From Gammaproteobacteria bacterium RIFCSPHIGHO2_12_FULL_35_23 (lineage in GTDB: Bacteria > Pseudomonadota > Gammaproteobacteria > UBA12402): DNA of 64,000 nt. The notes below the pieces were generated by a model. That model ran no database searches. It had not been told where the DNA came from and worked only from the letters and a program-made list of their open reading frames with translations. Below are positions 37,757 to 48,071 of this stretch, piece after piece; position 1 is the stretch's first letter; each line of letters begins with the position of its first letter. A program made the translations under genes and the position numbers. The stretch covers positions 1-64,000 of the forward strand of contig MGXT01000014.1 in the NCBI GenBank assembly GCA_001801465.1, read 5' to 3'.

Positions 37757-38635
37757 TGAAGAAGAGGCAACCAATATCTTTTCCTGCCACTCTAAAATAG
37801 CTTCTGAAAATGCTGTCGGATTAATTTCTTGGGCAAAATGTAAAGCCGCCCCAATATCAGCAATAGTTAATTTGGGCAAATGATCTCTAGCCCATGCAAC
37901 AGTAGCAATGGTCGTATTATAACCAGGTACACCATAAATCATTAATTTTGGAACACTTGAATGCTCAAGCTTATGGGAATAATCGCGCATTAAATTGGTG
38001 ACTTCTTGTGGCTCTGAACCAGTTGGTAGCTCGTGTAAATATTGCATTAAGGGTTGTCTATTTTTTGTTTCAGCTAAAGCAGCCCTAAAAATTTCAACTC
38101 CTTCTTTAGGCATATCTTTTAAAATTGCTCGCGGCAATAAACTATCAATAAAATAATCTGTATTAGCAATTTTACTTTTATACTCAGCTTGATTAACAAT
38201 TGCCACTAACTCTTGCATAGGTAATGATAACATACTCCAGTCTAATACTGGACGTATATAAGACTCATAAAAGATCAATCCTTTAACATTATTTTGATGG
38301 GTCATCGCATAAGTAAAGCCAGCTAATGAACCCCATGCATGTAAAACCAAAGTAATATTTTTTAAATTTAATGCTTCAATAAAGCCTGTTAAATAATTGA
38401 CATGATCAGTAATGCTATAAGTAATATCGGGTTTATCAGATTTGCCTAAGCCGATAAGATCAACAGCAATGCATCGACCTTTATGATTCATTAACTCAAT
38501 TACTTTTCGCCAAATATAACTTGAAGTGGGTATACCATGAACAAATAAAATAGGATCACCCATCCCTGATTCTAGATAATGCATTTTTGAGTTAAAGACA
38601 GTAACAAATTTTGATTCTGTGGGTATCTTATTCAA
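37742..38635 (-). CDS. Haloalkane-dehalogenase-like alpha/beta hydrolase lacking the nucleophile
   Basis: A 297-aa alpha/beta hydrolase with the wording of haloalkane dehalogenase subfamily II: FVHGIPTSSYIW, LVLHAWGSLAGF, FYESYIRPVLDW and ALHFAQEINP. In active enzymes these read HGNPTSSYLW and HDWGS. Here the nucleophilic Asp is Ala100 and the halide-binding Asn is Ile35, while Trp101, Glu124 and His266 are kept. It should therefore lack classical dehalogenase activity, and may be a binding protein or have another chemistry. The gene overlaps the end of the convergent 1008-aa gene by 15 bases and is otherwise isolated. Confidence 0.88.
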   Translation of the reverse strand: MNKIPTESKFVTVFNSKMHYLESGMGDPILFVHGIPTSSYIWRKVIELMNHKGRCIAVDLIGLGKSDKPDITYSITDHVNYLTGFIEALNLKNITLVLHAWGSLAGFTYAMTHQNNVKGLIFYESYIRPVLDWSMLSLPMQELVAIVNQAEYKSKIANTDYFIDSLLPRAILKDMPKEGVEIFRAALAETKNRQPLMQYLHELPTGSEPQEVTNLMRDYSHKLEHSSVPKLMIYGVPGYNTTIATVAWARDHLPKLTIADIGAALHFAQEINPTAFSEAILEWQEKILVASSSLAAH

Positions 38636-38746
38636 GGAGAAATCCCCCTATTTAACCCTGTACTTATAAAAATTGTAGCAGATTCTAAAATCTTTTTTGG
38701 AAAAAGGAAAAATATTTCTGAATAAACAATAAAAATAATTTAAATT

Positions 38747-38767
38747 AGTTAAAAAACTTTTTTAACT
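38747..38767. repeat. Perfect AT-rich palindrome in a 319-base gap
   Basis: AGTTAAAAAA and TTTTTTAACT flank a single C, giving a 21-base hairpin. It lies in the gene-free stretch 38636-38954 between the hydrolase and gdhB, upstream of the former and downstream of the latter. It could act as a bidirectional terminator-like structure for gdhB. Nothing else was seen in this gap. Confidence 0.35.
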
Positions 38768-38954
38768 GCTTAATATTTGGCTGGTAGCTTTAATTAGTGC
38801 ATAAAATATTATAAGTATTTCAATGTATTAGTAAAATGTTTGTAATAAGCTTAATAAATATGCTCTTATTTGTTGCATTTTTCTTATAAATCAAAAAATA
38901 ACCTACCTATAGAAACCTTAGCAATAATACCAAGTTATTCATTTATATCATGTT

Positions 38955-41900
38955 TTAACGAAACACTAAAAGTTTACCATGAGATTGTGTCAAATCTTGA
39001 AAATCTCTAATAGCCACATAAAACATAATAGGCGAAATACTGGTACGAGCTTTTAAATCAGCTACTCGTTTCTGCCAACGTTCAATTAAATAGGCATTTT
39101 CAACAAACCATTGGGTCATTTTATTTTCAACACTCATATTTTTACCACGTTGGCTCAAAATACGAACAGTCAAAATTCTTTGCAAAAAGTCTAAATCATC
39201 ACTAAATCCGGAACGTGCTAAAGCACTCCAATGATCAGTGACACTATAACAACTAATTTGTTCACGCAGCCAGCCCACTTCTAATTTATTATTAAGGGTA
39301 ATATAGGTACTCGCTACTACCTCTAATGAAAGTTTACTATTTTTGGCAGCTTCAATAATATCTAATATTGAAAACATAGCCGGACAAATAGCAATTTTTT
39401 CAGCAAGTGCTTGGGGTATATTTTGTTTAACATAATTTTTCACTAAAGAATCAAATTTTTCTTTTTCCTCAGTATTTAATAAACCAGTTAAACTATCCCT
39501 TAATTTAAGGATAGCAGGTTTAAATTCATTAATAACAACTTCTATATCAATTTGTTCAAGTCTATTTTGTAATAGCCATCTAGTAGATCGTTTAATTAAA
39601 CGATTAATTTGTCGCATCATGGCAAACTGGACATTTACTTTAACTTTTAGATCAAGCACTTCTATTTCTTTCCAAATAGTCTCTTTATCAAAAATATTTT
39701 GGGCTATAATAAATGATTTTAATATTCTAGAAATCGGCGCAACCGTCTCATCTTGTACACGTCTAACAAACGTAATACCCATCTGATTGATAACATTATT
39801 AACTATTTGCGTAGCAATAATTTCCCGTCTTAAACGATGGCCTTGCATCTCTGCAGCAAATTTTTTTCGTAACTGTATAGGAAACTCTAGTGCTAATATC
39901 TTTTGAAAATAAGCATCTTCTGGCAAATCTGATGCAAGTATTTGTTTTTTCAAGTAAGTTTTACTATAAGCAAATAATACGGCTAATTCAGGAGAGGTTA
40001 AGCCTTTATTTTCAGCCTTTCTTTCTAATAAAGATTTTTCTGAAGGTAAGTATTCAAGTTCACGATTTAAATATCCTTGATGCTCTAGCTCGCTAATAAG
40101 AGAGGCATATAAATCAACTAGACTACGTGAACGATCAGCCGTATTACTAATCGCTAAAGTTTGTTCATAATTGTTTCTTAATACTAAATACGCTACCTCA
40201 TCAGTCATTTCGGCTAAAAGCTTATTACGTTGATTTTGAGTTAATTTGTCTTCCGATATAATTTTATCAAGTAAGATTTTTATATTAACTTCATGATCTG
40301 AACAATCAACGCCACCCGAGTTATCGATAAAATCAGTATAGACTTTACCGCCATTTAAAGCATACTCTACTCTTGCCAGCTGCGTGAACCCTAAATTACC
40401 CCCTTCTCCTACTACTTTACAACATAGTTCAGCTGCATTAATACGCACAGAGTCATTTGCTCTGTCACCTACATTAGTATTAAGCTCATTAATCGATTTA
40501 ACGTAGGTTCCTATTCCACCATTCCAGAGTAAATCTACTTCCGCATGCAGAATAGTTGAAATCATTTCATTGGGAGTTAAGCTTTCACGCTTAATGCCAA
40601 ACAGTTTTTTCATTTCAGGAGTTAGCATAATAGCCTTCATACTACGTGAAAAAACCCCTCCTCCTGTTGAGATAAGGTTTTTATCATAATCACCCCAACT
40701 CGAGCGTGGTAAGTCAAATAAGCGTTTGCGCTCATTATAGCTTATTTCTGGGTCTGGATTTGGATCAATAAAAATATCTTTATCATTAAAAGCTGCAACT
40801 AGCATAATACATTTTGACAATAGCATGCCATTACCAAAAACATCACCGCTCATATCACCGATACCTATCACACGAAATGGCGTAGCTTGAACATCAATGT
40901 CAAGCTCACGAAAATGTCTTTTTACTGACTCCCAAGCTCCTCTTGCTGTAATTCCCATTTTTTTATGGTCATAACCAGCTGACCCACCGGAAGCAAAAGC
41001 ATCACCTAACCAAAAATTATATTCTTTTGAAATGGCATTGGCGATATCAGAAAACGTTGCTGTACCTTTATCTGCTGCAACCACCAAATAAGTATCATCT
41101 TCATCATAACGTACAACGTCTCGAGGTGGAGTGATATTTTCACCTACAATATTATCAGTTAAGTCAAGCATTGAACGAATAAAAGTTTGATAGCAACTAA
41201 TAGCTTCTGCTACAGCTTCTTCTCTAGACATTTCAGACGTTATTTCTTTAGGAACAAATCCCCCTTTTGCTCCTAATGGCACAATTACAGCATTTTTAAC
41301 TTGTTGCGCTTTCATTAGTCCTAAGATTTCTGTTCGAAAATCTTCACGCCTATCAGACCAACGCAAACCACCACGAGCTACTTTTTCTCCACGAAGATGC
41401 ACAGCCTCAAAGCGAGTAGAATAAACAAATATTTCAAACATAGGGATGGGCAATGGTAACCCAGGAATAGACTTAGGCATTAATTTAAAGGCCAGAGCAT
41501 TATGAGCAGCATTTTGATAATAGTTTGTTCTTACCGTTGCTTTCATAATAATTAAAAAATGTCTTAAAATTCTATCTTCAGCCAAGTTTTTAACTTCATC
41601 ACAAGATTTTTCTATTATTTTTTGTAATTTTTTTTGTGTCTCTTTTGTGCCATGTTCTTTAGGATGAAAACGGGTATCAAAATATTGAATTAAAAGTTTA
41701 GTAATAGTAGCATTATTAATAAGTGTCTCGGCTATATAGCTTTGACTGAAAGTAAATCCCGTTTGCTGAAAATACTTAGTATAAGCACGCAATACCGCTA
41801 CTTGTCGCCAATTTAAATCTGCTACAATAACCAACTGATTAAAACGATCATTTTCAGCAAGTTTTAACCAAACAGCAGCAAAAGCACTTTGGAAATTGTC

Positions 41901-43799
41901 TTTGGCTTTTTCAGCATCTAAAGTTTCAACATTTTTGGTTAATAACATATTAAAATCATTAATCCAAACACATTTATCCGGTTGAAAACAAACCTGATGA
42001 GGCTTTTCCCCTATTACCCTAAAGCCCATATTTTCCAAAATAGGTAAAGCATCCGATAAAGGAACAGCTGAATCCCGTTGATATACTTTGAATTTAAACG
42101 AATTATCGGTTCTATCTACTGACTGATAAAAATGCATGCCCAGTGGTCTTTCATCTGTCAAGTTTTCTATATGCTCGATATCATTGACCGCAGTTTTAGG
42201 GGTATAAGCTTCACGATAACTCGCTAAAAAAGAGTTTCTATATTTATTAAAATAAGCTACTCCTTTTTCTTCACCAAAAAAATCTATTAAAACATTATAA
42301 AGTTCATGCCGCCAAGACATGCCAACTTCTATTAAACGATGTTCAATTTCTTTAGCATCAATTTCCGCATTTTCATAACCAGATTCAATTCTTACCATAA
42401 AATGGATGCGCGCTAAAATTGATTCAGAAAATAAAATAGAATAAGTTACCTCTTCACCATGCAGCATTTCTCGCAAAATTTCTTCCATTTGCCTAGTAAT
42501 TTCGGTATTAAAGCTCTCACGTGGCACAAAAACCAAACAAGAATAATAACGACCATAACTATCTTTACGCATGAATAAGCGAATTCGCTGTCTTTCTTGT
42601 AAATGGAAAATACCCATAGTAAGAACTAATAACTCTTCAGGTAAGGCCTGAAATAAGTCATCTCGGGGAAAAGTTTCTAAGATGTTTAATAATTTTTTAC
42701 CAGCGTGACTATTTGGTACAAATCCAGATGATTGTAGTACTTTAGCAACTTTTAATCTCAAAAAAGGAATATGTTTCGGATTACTATTATAAGCTGAAGA
42801 GGTATAAAGACCAACAAACCGTCTTTCACCAATTACCTTGCCTTTACTATCAAACATCTTAACGCCGACATAATCTGTATAGCCGTTACGATGGATTGTT
42901 GACTTAGTGTTTGTTTTTGCAATAATTAAAATATGAGAAGATAAGGCCAAACGTCTTGCCTCAGGCGGCATTTCTGATAGATAACGCAAATGTTTCTTAG
43001 AGTCTTCTCTTAATACACCTGTTCCTGTTCTTGCTACAGCCTGCATAGTCATTTCGCCGTTAATTTCTATCATCTTATAATCACGACAACCCAAAAATAT
43101 AAAGTTATCTTTCAACCATCTTAAAAAAGCTTTGGATTCAGTAATTTCGGCTGGATCTAAAGGTGGTGGCGACTGTTCTAATCCCATTAAGGACTGATCA
43201 AGACGATCAAGCATAAGCTGCCAATCAGAAACTGCGGCTGTAACATCACTTAACACTCTTATTAAGCATTCTTGTAAATTATCTAAAACTTGTTGATCTG
43301 TTTGCCGATCAATTTCTACATAAATTGGTGCATCAATCATACTGTTAGGAGTAGGCTTATCTCTTGGTAGCACTGCTTTAATGTGATAGTTTTTATCACG
43401 CTCCAACCGTATACCTCCTACATGAATAATATGATGGATAAGATATCCATGACGGTTAATTTCCATTCGTACTGAATCAACCAAAAAAGGCATATCGTCA
43501 TGCACAATCAGCACTGCAGTATGAGTGGACTGCCAGTTATCTTCACTTAATGTAGGATTAAATACTTTGATCTTACATTCCCCGGGTTTTCTCTCATAAA
43601 TGAACTTCCAATGTGAATACATAGCCCAATAGATATCATCTATTTTGCGTTCAGCTAAATCCTCATAGGAAACCATAGAAAAATAAGTTTTAGCAAAATT
43701 GATAAGAATCTCTACTTTCGAAGGAGCTGCATGCTTTTTTATAAATGAATAAAGTTTAGCTAAAATCTGTTGGCGACCTTTTTCAGCTTGTGTCATCAT
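38955..43799 (-). CDS. gdhB: NAD-specific glutamate dehydrogenase, large (180-kDa class)
   Basis: A 1614-aa protein of the large NAD-GDH family known from Pseudomonas, Legionella and Streptomyces. The N-terminal half holds regulatory ACT-like regions (HTAVLIVHDDMPFLVDSVRMEINRHGY). The catalytic core is in the middle-to-C-terminal part: KVARGGLRWSDRREDFRTEILGLMKAQ, PLGAKGGFVPK, VVAADKGTATFSDIAN and IGIGDMSGDVFGNGML. It deaminates glutamate to 2-oxoglutarate and ammonia with NAD, feeding amino acids into the TCA cycle, as suits an amino-acid-consuming organism. Length is normal (about 1600). It is monocistronic as far as visible, divergent from ttcA. Confidence 0.97.
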   Translation of the reverse strand: MMTQAEKGRQQILAKLYSFIKKHAAPSKVEILINFAKTYFSMVSYEDLAERKIDDIYWAMYSHWKFIYERKPGECKIKVFNPTLSEDNWQSTHTAVLIVHDDMPFLVDSVRMEINRHGYLIHHIIHVGGIRLERDKNYHIKAVLPRDKPTPNSMIDAPIYVEIDRQTDQQVLDNLQECLIRVLSDVTAAVSDWQLMLDRLDQSLMGLEQSPPPLDPAEITESKAFLRWLKDNFIFLGCRDYKMIEINGEMTMQAVARTGTGVLREDSKKHLRYLSEMPPEARRLALSSHILIIAKTNTKSTIHRNGYTDYVGVKMFDSKGKVIGERRFVGLYTSSAYNSNPKHIPFLRLKVAKVLQSSGFVPNSHAGKKLLNILETFPRDDLFQALPEELLVLTMGIFHLQERQRIRLFMRKDSYGRYYSCLVFVPRESFNTEITRQMEEILREMLHGEEVTYSILFSESILARIHFMVRIESGYENAEIDAKEIEHRLIEVGMSWRHELYNVLIDFFGEEKGVAYFNKYRNSFLASYREAYTPKTAVNDIEHIENLTDERPLGMHFYQSVDRTDNSFKFKVYQRDSAVPLSDALPILENMGFRVIGEKPHQVCFQPDKCVWINDFNMLLTKNVETLDAEKAKDNFQSAFAAVWLKLAENDRFNQLVIVADLNWRQVAVLRAYTKYFQQTGFTFSQSYIAETLINNATITKLLIQYFDTRFHPKEHGTKETQKKLQKIIEKSCDEVKNLAEDRILRHFLIIMKATVRTNYYQNAAHNALAFKLMPKSIPGLPLPIPMFEIFVYSTRFEAVHLRGEKVARGGLRWSDRREDFRTEILGLMKAQQVKNAVIVPLGAKGGFVPKEITSEMSREEAVAEAISCYQTFIRSMLDLTDNIVGENITPPRDVVRYDEDDTYLVVAADKGTATFSDIANAISKEYNFWLGDAFASGGSAGYDHKKMGITARGAWESVKRHFRELDIDVQATPFRVIGIGDMSGDVFGNGMLLSKCIMLVAAFNDKDIFIDPNPDPEISYNERKRLFDLPRSSWGDYDKNLISTGGGVFSRSMKAIMLTPEMKKLFGIKRESLTPNEMISTILHAEVDLLWNGGIGTYVKSINELNTNVGDRANDSVRINAAELCCKVVGEGGNLGFTQLARVEYALNGGKVYTDFIDNSGGVDCSDHEVNIKILLDKIISEDKLTQNQRNKLLAEMTDEVAYLVLRNNYEQTLAISNTADRSRSLVDLYASLISELEHQGYLNRELEYLPSEKSLLERKAENKGLTSPELAVLFAYSKTYLKKQILASDLPEDAYFQKILALEFPIQLRKKFAAEMQGHRLRREIIATQIVNNVINQMGITFVRRVQDETVAPISRILKSFIIAQNIFDKETIWKEIEVLDLKVKVNVQFAMMRQINRLIKRSTRWLLQNRLEQIDIEVVINEFKPAILKLRDSLTGLLNTEEKEKFDSLVKNYVKQNIPQALAEKIAICPAMFSILDIIEAAKNSKLSLEVVASTYITLNNKLEVGWLREQISCYSVTDHWSALARSGFSDDLDFLQRILTVRILSQRGKNMSVENKMTQWFVENAYLIERWQKRVADLKARTSISPIMFYVAIRDFQDLTQSHGKLLVFR

Positions 43800-43941
43800 A
43801 CTTCTCTATCTCATAAAATTATATAAATCAATCTCTTAAGTATATCTCAAAGTGACCTTTTTTTGAAGATAATATAGACCAGATCATATAAACTTGTAGA
43901 AAAAAGATTGATAAAGTATCATTTGCCACCTTTTATACAAG

Positions 43942-44784
43942 ATGGATACTATTTTGAACAAGCAATTAGAAAAATTAGAAAAGAAATTACTCCATTATAC
44001 GGGTAAAGCTATCGCTGACTACAAAATGATAGAAAGCAGAGACCGCGTGATGGTTTGTCTTTCTGGAGGCAAAGATTCTTATACTTTATTAACAATTTTA
44101 CGGCATTTACAACAACGTACCCATCATAAATTTGAACTCTTTGCTTTTACCCTCGATCAAGCACAACCTGGCTGGGATGACACTGGGTTAAGAGCTTGGT
44201 TAACTGGAAAACAGATTCCTTTTGAGATTTTAAAAGAAGACACTTATTCAATTGTTACAGACAAAATACCTGAAGGAAAAACTTATTGTTCACTCTGCTC
44301 TAGATTAAGAAGAGGTATTATTTACAATTATGCTAAACGCCATGGCTTTAATAAGATAGCCCTAGGCCATCATCGAGATGATTTAATTACTACTCTCTTA
44401 ATGTCTATTCTTTATAATGGTGAAATAAAGTCCATGCCTCCTAAGCTGTTAACTGACGATAAACAGCATATTGTTATTCGTCCTTTAGCCTATTGCCAAG
44501 AACAAGATATAGCCAGCTTTGCGCAATTAATGGGCTTTCCTATTATTCCGTGTAATCTTTGTGGCAACCAAGAAAATCTGGCCAGAAAACGAGTCAAACA
44601 ACTAGTTTATAACCTAGCCGAACAAAACCCTAAAGTTCCAAGTAATATCCTTCATGCACTACAAAATATTAAACCCAGCCAACTGATGGATAAGCAACAC
44701 TGGAATTTTAACGAGTTAGAAATTGAAAATGAAGAGCAGCCTGTTAAATTTTATAAATCAAAAGAAAAAATAGCAACAGAATGA
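43942..44784 (+). CDS. ttcA: tRNA 2-thiocytidine(32) synthetase
   Basis: The 280-aa protein has the PP-loop LSGGKDSYT (residues 40-48), the cluster cysteines in [10 protein letters not shown] (Cys116, Cys119) and a further CNLCGNQ. TtcA uses ATP and an iron-sulphur cluster to thiolate cytidine 32 of certain tRNAs. [28 protein letters not shown] is full family sequence. Length slightly shorter than E. coli (311). It is divergent from gdhB. With MiaE, TsaB and TruA it adds to the tRNA-modification genes of this window. Confidence 0.96.
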   Translation: MDTILNKQLEKLEKKLLHYTGKAIADYKMIESRDRVMVCLSGGKDSYTLLTILRHLQQRTHHKFELFAFTLDQAQPGWDDTGLRAWLTGKQIPFEILKEDTYSIVTDKIPEGKTYCSLCSRLRRGIIYNYAKRHGFNKIALGHHRDDLITTLLMSILYNGEIKSMPPKLLTDDKQHIVIRPLAYCQEQDIASFAQLMGFPIIPCNLCGNQENLARKRVKQLVYNLAEQNPKVPSNILHALQNIKPSQLMDKQHWNFNELEIENEEQPVKFYKSKEKIATE

Positions 44785-44886
44785 TTCTTAAGAAACCTAT
44801 CATGAGTAAAAAATAGTTTTAATACTCGATACAATGGGTATAGTTAGTAATCATCTAAAAACATTAAAAAAAATTGGGGGACGATA

Positions 44887-45345
44887 GACATCACCAGACA
44901 TTTCCCTAATAATCACACAGATAGTTATCTTAAAATAGAGTTATTAAATAATAAAACTGTTTACGAATAAATAAAGGCTATTACCCATATTTTTTATGCT
45001 ATCTAGCAAGACTTTCCTGTTTTATCAAAAGAACAACCTGATATTAATATAACTATGCTATGCAATATAGTTATTATTACTGAGAAAATTTCAAATTCTA
45101 CAGAAACGGATGTGAATCTCTCCGTTCATGTCTATTGAGGGTTAACTCAGACGTATTTATCTGTTTTATGACACTAATGATTGGTAGGTTTACTGAGATT
45201 AAGACAGATTTTTCACTGCGTTAGGTACACAACACTTGGGCAAGCACATGAAGTTTCTCTGCATGATCTGCTCACAGATAGGGAACATGTGAAACGGATA
45301 TTCAGCATATCTAAACTTAAGCAGTTACTAACTTCTGGAAATTGA
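44887..45345 (+). pseudogene. Probable decayed gene of unknown family
   Basis: In the 703-base gap after ttcA, one plus-strand frame from 44887 reads DITRHFPNNHTDSYLKIELL, then after two stops QDFPVLSKEQPDINITMLC and EKISNSTETDVNLSVHVY. Another frame at 45220-45345 reads VRYTTLGQAHEVSLHDLLTD and KRIFSISKLKQLLTSGN before a stop. The residues look like real protein, interrupted by at least two nonsense changes and a frameshift. The family is not recognised. Bases 45346-45487 show nothing. Confidence 0.4.
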
Positions 45346-45487
45346 AAAAAGGTCAGGGGCTAGATTTGCAGCTTAATCACACTCACTAGAAAGCTATATA
45401 AATTTTCTATCTCAGAATAGTAGAATCAAGTGCTGCACACTTGATTCTTACAATTTTTCCATGGGCTTGTTATCTATTACAGTTTTG

Positions 45488-45817
45488 TTAAAGGCTTTTC
45501 AATACTTTTGCTTTTCTTTCAGCACCACCAGGAGGTGTAAAAGAATCAGTAACAACAACAAATGGGGATCTTTTACTGTGATTTGGTGGAAGACTGTCTA
45601 CTGACGACGGCAAAGGCAAGTCATATGGAAAAGTTGAAGGAAGCCTCGATCGTGGCGTTGCAGTCGCTAATAACTCTTCCCGCACAGATTTATCGTCATA
45701 TGACCTTTGCGCGGCCTCAAGAATTTCTAATATCTCTCTCATTCCAGAAAATAGTTTGGCTGCCTCTGTTCTCTTTAAAACCAAATAGCTCGTTTTTTTA
45801 AAGTTATTATTTGTCAT
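45488..45817 (-). CDS. Unknown 109-aa hydrophilic protein
   Basis: An ATG at 45817 with AGAGGA a few bases upstream gives a 109-aa soluble protein. The first half is helical and charged (RTEAAKLFSGMREILEILEAAQ), the second Pro/Ser-rich (RSRLPSTFPYDLPLPSS). No family is recognised. It lies amid decayed sequence, so it may be a survivor of a shrinking accessory locus or itself a fragment. Confidence 0.6.
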   Translation of the reverse strand: MTNNNFKKTSYLVLKRTEAAKLFSGMREILEILEAAQRSYDDKSVREELLATATPRSRLPSTFPYDLPLPSSVDSLPPNHSKRSPFVVVTDSFTPPGGAERKAKVLKSL

Positions 45818-46058
45818 ATTTTTTCCTCTGTTGATAATTTGATGCTTAGGAAAAAAATAACATAATAATCTTAAGACAATATGACAATATTAAAAGAGGA
45901 AGTAAATTATAGCTTTTTCTTTTGCCTCCCGACAATTTTTAATAGGCAATTGATTTAAAAAGCAAAAAAATAGTTATGCTTTATTTTGAAAATAACACGT
46001 GCCCCTTAATCTTCGCTTAAAAAAAGAATTCATATAAATAAAGTGAACGAGCTTAAGG

Positions 46059-46202
46059 TTATTTTAGGCTAAACATTTCAATAGCATAAGCCCAAATTAA
46101 ATTATTTTCCCCAAAAATAAAATCACCTTGTTTTCAAAGCAAAGAAAAACTGGCTATTAAACCACGTGCATCTTCGCCTATCCGATTAAACTTTCTAATA
46201 CT
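46059..46202 (-). pseudogene. Short remnant of an unknown coding sequence
   Basis: In the 425-base gap 45818-46242 a minus-strand frame reads SIRKFNRIGEDARGLIASF and, after one TGA, KQGDFIFGENNLIWAYAIEMF before a stop. It looks protein-like but too short to place. The rest of the gap holds nothing recognisable. Confidence 0.25.
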
Positions 46203-46242
46203 TATTAAGGTTTCTGAATCATACTAATATTAACTTTCTAAA

Positions 46243-46908
46243 CTAAGTCCGCCAAGCTTCAGTACCTCGTAAATAATTTGGTTGTAGATTTTCTACTGCT
46301 AACATATTATTAGCTAAATAAGCTTCTTTTGCTAAAGTTAATAAATCTTGTGCGTGAGGATAAAAATCTGCAACCATCTGCTGTGGGTTTATTGATGACA
46401 ATAAATCAGTATGATAAACATTCCATGCATCTCCTACTACAAACCAAGGTGCATTTTGAATACGAACTTTGCTTGGTAAACACAATTGATCAGGCTGTAT
46501 GGCTATTGCTAAATGATGTTTTATTTCATAAACCCCTAAGTAAATCTCTTCCATATGAGCATCTAAAGCAACAATTGTACATTTTGCCTGATATTGTCGA
46601 TAAGCACCTTGAGCCATTGTGGCTAAAGTAGAAACTGGTATTACTGGTAGAGAATAAGCAAAAGCAAGGCCTTGAGCTATACTAATTCCGATTCTTAAAC
46701 CAACAAAACTACCAGGTCCAACAGTAACCGCTATCGCATCTAGCTCAGATAATTTTAAAGAAGATTCTTTTAAAATCTGATCAATGAGAGGCAAAATTAG
46801 CTGCGCTTGTTTTCTGGGTTGTAATTCAAATTTAGAAATTAGTTGCTCATTGTTAAGTAAGCTTACCGAACAAGCCACTGTAGAAGTATCGATCCCCAAA
46901 ATTTTCAT
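46243..46908 (-). CDS. tsaB: tRNA threonylcarbamoyladenosine biosynthesis protein TsaB
   Basis: A 221-aa ASKHA-fold protein opening MKILGIDTSTVACSVSLL, with VTVGPGSFVGLRIG in the family position. TsaB forms the complex with TsaD and TsaE that adds threonylcarbamoyl to A37 of ANN-decoding tRNAs. It lacks the TsaD metal site, as expected. Length fits E. coli (231). It begins two bases after fdxA, so the two are cotranscribed. Confidence 0.95.
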   Translation of the reverse strand: MKILGIDTSTVACSVSLLNNEQLISKFELQPRKQAQLILPLIDQILKESSLKLSELDAIAVTVGPGSFVGLRIGISIAQGLAFAYSLPVIPVSTLATMAQGAYRQYQAKCTIVALDAHMEEIYLGVYEIKHHLAIAIQPDQLCLPSKVRIQNAPWFVVGDAWNVYHTDLLSSINPQQMVADFYPHAQDLLTLAKEAYLANNMLAVENLQPNYLRGTEAWRT

Positions 46909-46910
46909 AT

Positions 46911-47270
46911 CTATTTTTTGAGCCCAACTTCTTTTAACTCATTCTCAGCATCTTCAAGATACTGCAACTTATCTTTAACTTTTACCCAGTCATCTGCATC
47001 TTTGGGTGGGTCTTTTCGCTCATTAATATTAGGCCATTTTTTTGCTAATTTAGCATTTAACTCAACAAACTTATGCAATTCTTCAGGTAGATCATCTTCT
47101 GACACAATAGCATCAACCGGACATTCTGGTTCACATAAAGCACAGTCAATACATTCTTCTGGATTGATAACTAAAGAATTAGGCCCTTCATAAAAGCAAT
47201 CAACCGGGCAGACTTCGACACAATCAGTATATTTGCACTTGACACAGCTTTCTAATATTACAAAAGTCAT
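46911..47270 (-). CDS. fdxA: Seven-iron ferredoxin (FdxA type)
   Basis: A 119-aa ferredoxin with cysteines at 9, 12, 17, 21 and 25 ([18 protein letters not shown]) and at 40, 43, 46 and 50 ([16 protein letters not shown]), the arrangement of 3Fe-4S/4Fe-4S ferredoxins of the Azotobacter FdI type. It is a cytoplasmic electron carrier. The C-terminal extension is normal for the family. The partner enzyme is not evident from the neighbourhood. Confidence 0.95.
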   Translation of the reverse strand: MTFVILESCVKCKYTDCVEVCPVDCFYEGPNSLVINPEECIDCALCEPECPVDAIVSEDDLPEELHKFVELNAKLAKKWPNINERKDPPKDADDWVKVKDKLQYLEDAENELKEVGLKK

Positions 47271-47378
47271 TCAAATACCTATCAAATATGAAACACTTTA
47301 GACTGGCAGTAATTTTACCAGTTAATTTTTAAAATTCTATAAGATTAAATAAGATAAACTATAAATAGCTATTTGTAA

Positions 47379-47981
47379 TTAAACAGGTATTCCACTATGA
47401 AATCTAAATAACGGATCAGGACTTGCAATTAATCCCTGTTCTATCTCTCTAAAATAAGCCACTCTGCTTGTGATCTCTGTTGAACTTAAGGAACTGGCAA
47501 GTTGCAAATAATCTTGAAAATGACGTTTTTCAGCTTCATAGAGTGATTGATAAAAATCTTGTAACTCAGGCTCTAAAAAAAGCGCTAAAGCTGCAAATCG
47601 CTCACAAGAGCGAGCCTCGATAAAAGCACCAATAATCAATAAATCTATTAACCGTTCAGGTTCTGAGTGCCTAGCCTCTTTTCTCAACTGTTCGGCATAT
47701 CGGGCTGGAGGGAGTTTAAGATAGGCAACCCCTCTTTTTTGCATTAATTTTAACACTTTTTGAAAGTGTAATAATTCCTCTCTAGCTAAACGTGCCATTT
47801 TTTGTAACAATATTTCGCTATGAATATAGCAATGCATTAAATGCATTGCTGCAGCCGCTGCCTTTTTTTCACAATTGGCATGGTCAATTAATAAAATATC
47901 CTGCTGGTCTCTTGCGGCCGCTAACCATAAATTGGACGTTTTACAAGCAAGAAATTGATTTATTTCAAGAGTATTATGCAT
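47379..47981 (-). CDS. miaE: tRNA-(ms2io6A)-hydroxylase
   Basis: A 200-aa diiron ferritin-like protein with AREELLHFQKVLKLMQKRG, LIIGAFIEARSCERFAAL and YEAEKRHFQDYLQLA carrying the Glu/His metal ligands of MiaE. It hydroxylates the isopentenyl group of ms2i6A37 in tRNA using O2. The family signatures are all present. It is divergent from the unknown pair at 48072. Confidence 0.94.
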   Translation of the reverse strand: MHNTLEINQFLACKTSNLWLAAARDQQDILLIDHANCEKKAAAAAMHLMHCYIHSEILLQKMARLAREELLHFQKVLKLMQKRGVAYLKLPPARYAEQLRKEARHSEPERLIDLLIIGAFIEARSCERFAALALFLEPELQDFYQSLYEAEKRHFQDYLQLASSLSSTEITSRVAYFREIEQGLIASPDPLFRFHSGIPV

Positions 47982-48071
47982 GTGACAAAAAGTTTGCTAA
48001 AATTTTAAATTGCTCATATATTGTATAATATGAGGTAAATTACAGAAAGTAACAAGTTGAGTCAATACATT

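Noticed and set aside
46329..47193. Plus-strand open frames of 91-100 codons over tsaB and fdxA
   Set aside because: Antisense to well-supported genes; composition is not protein-like.
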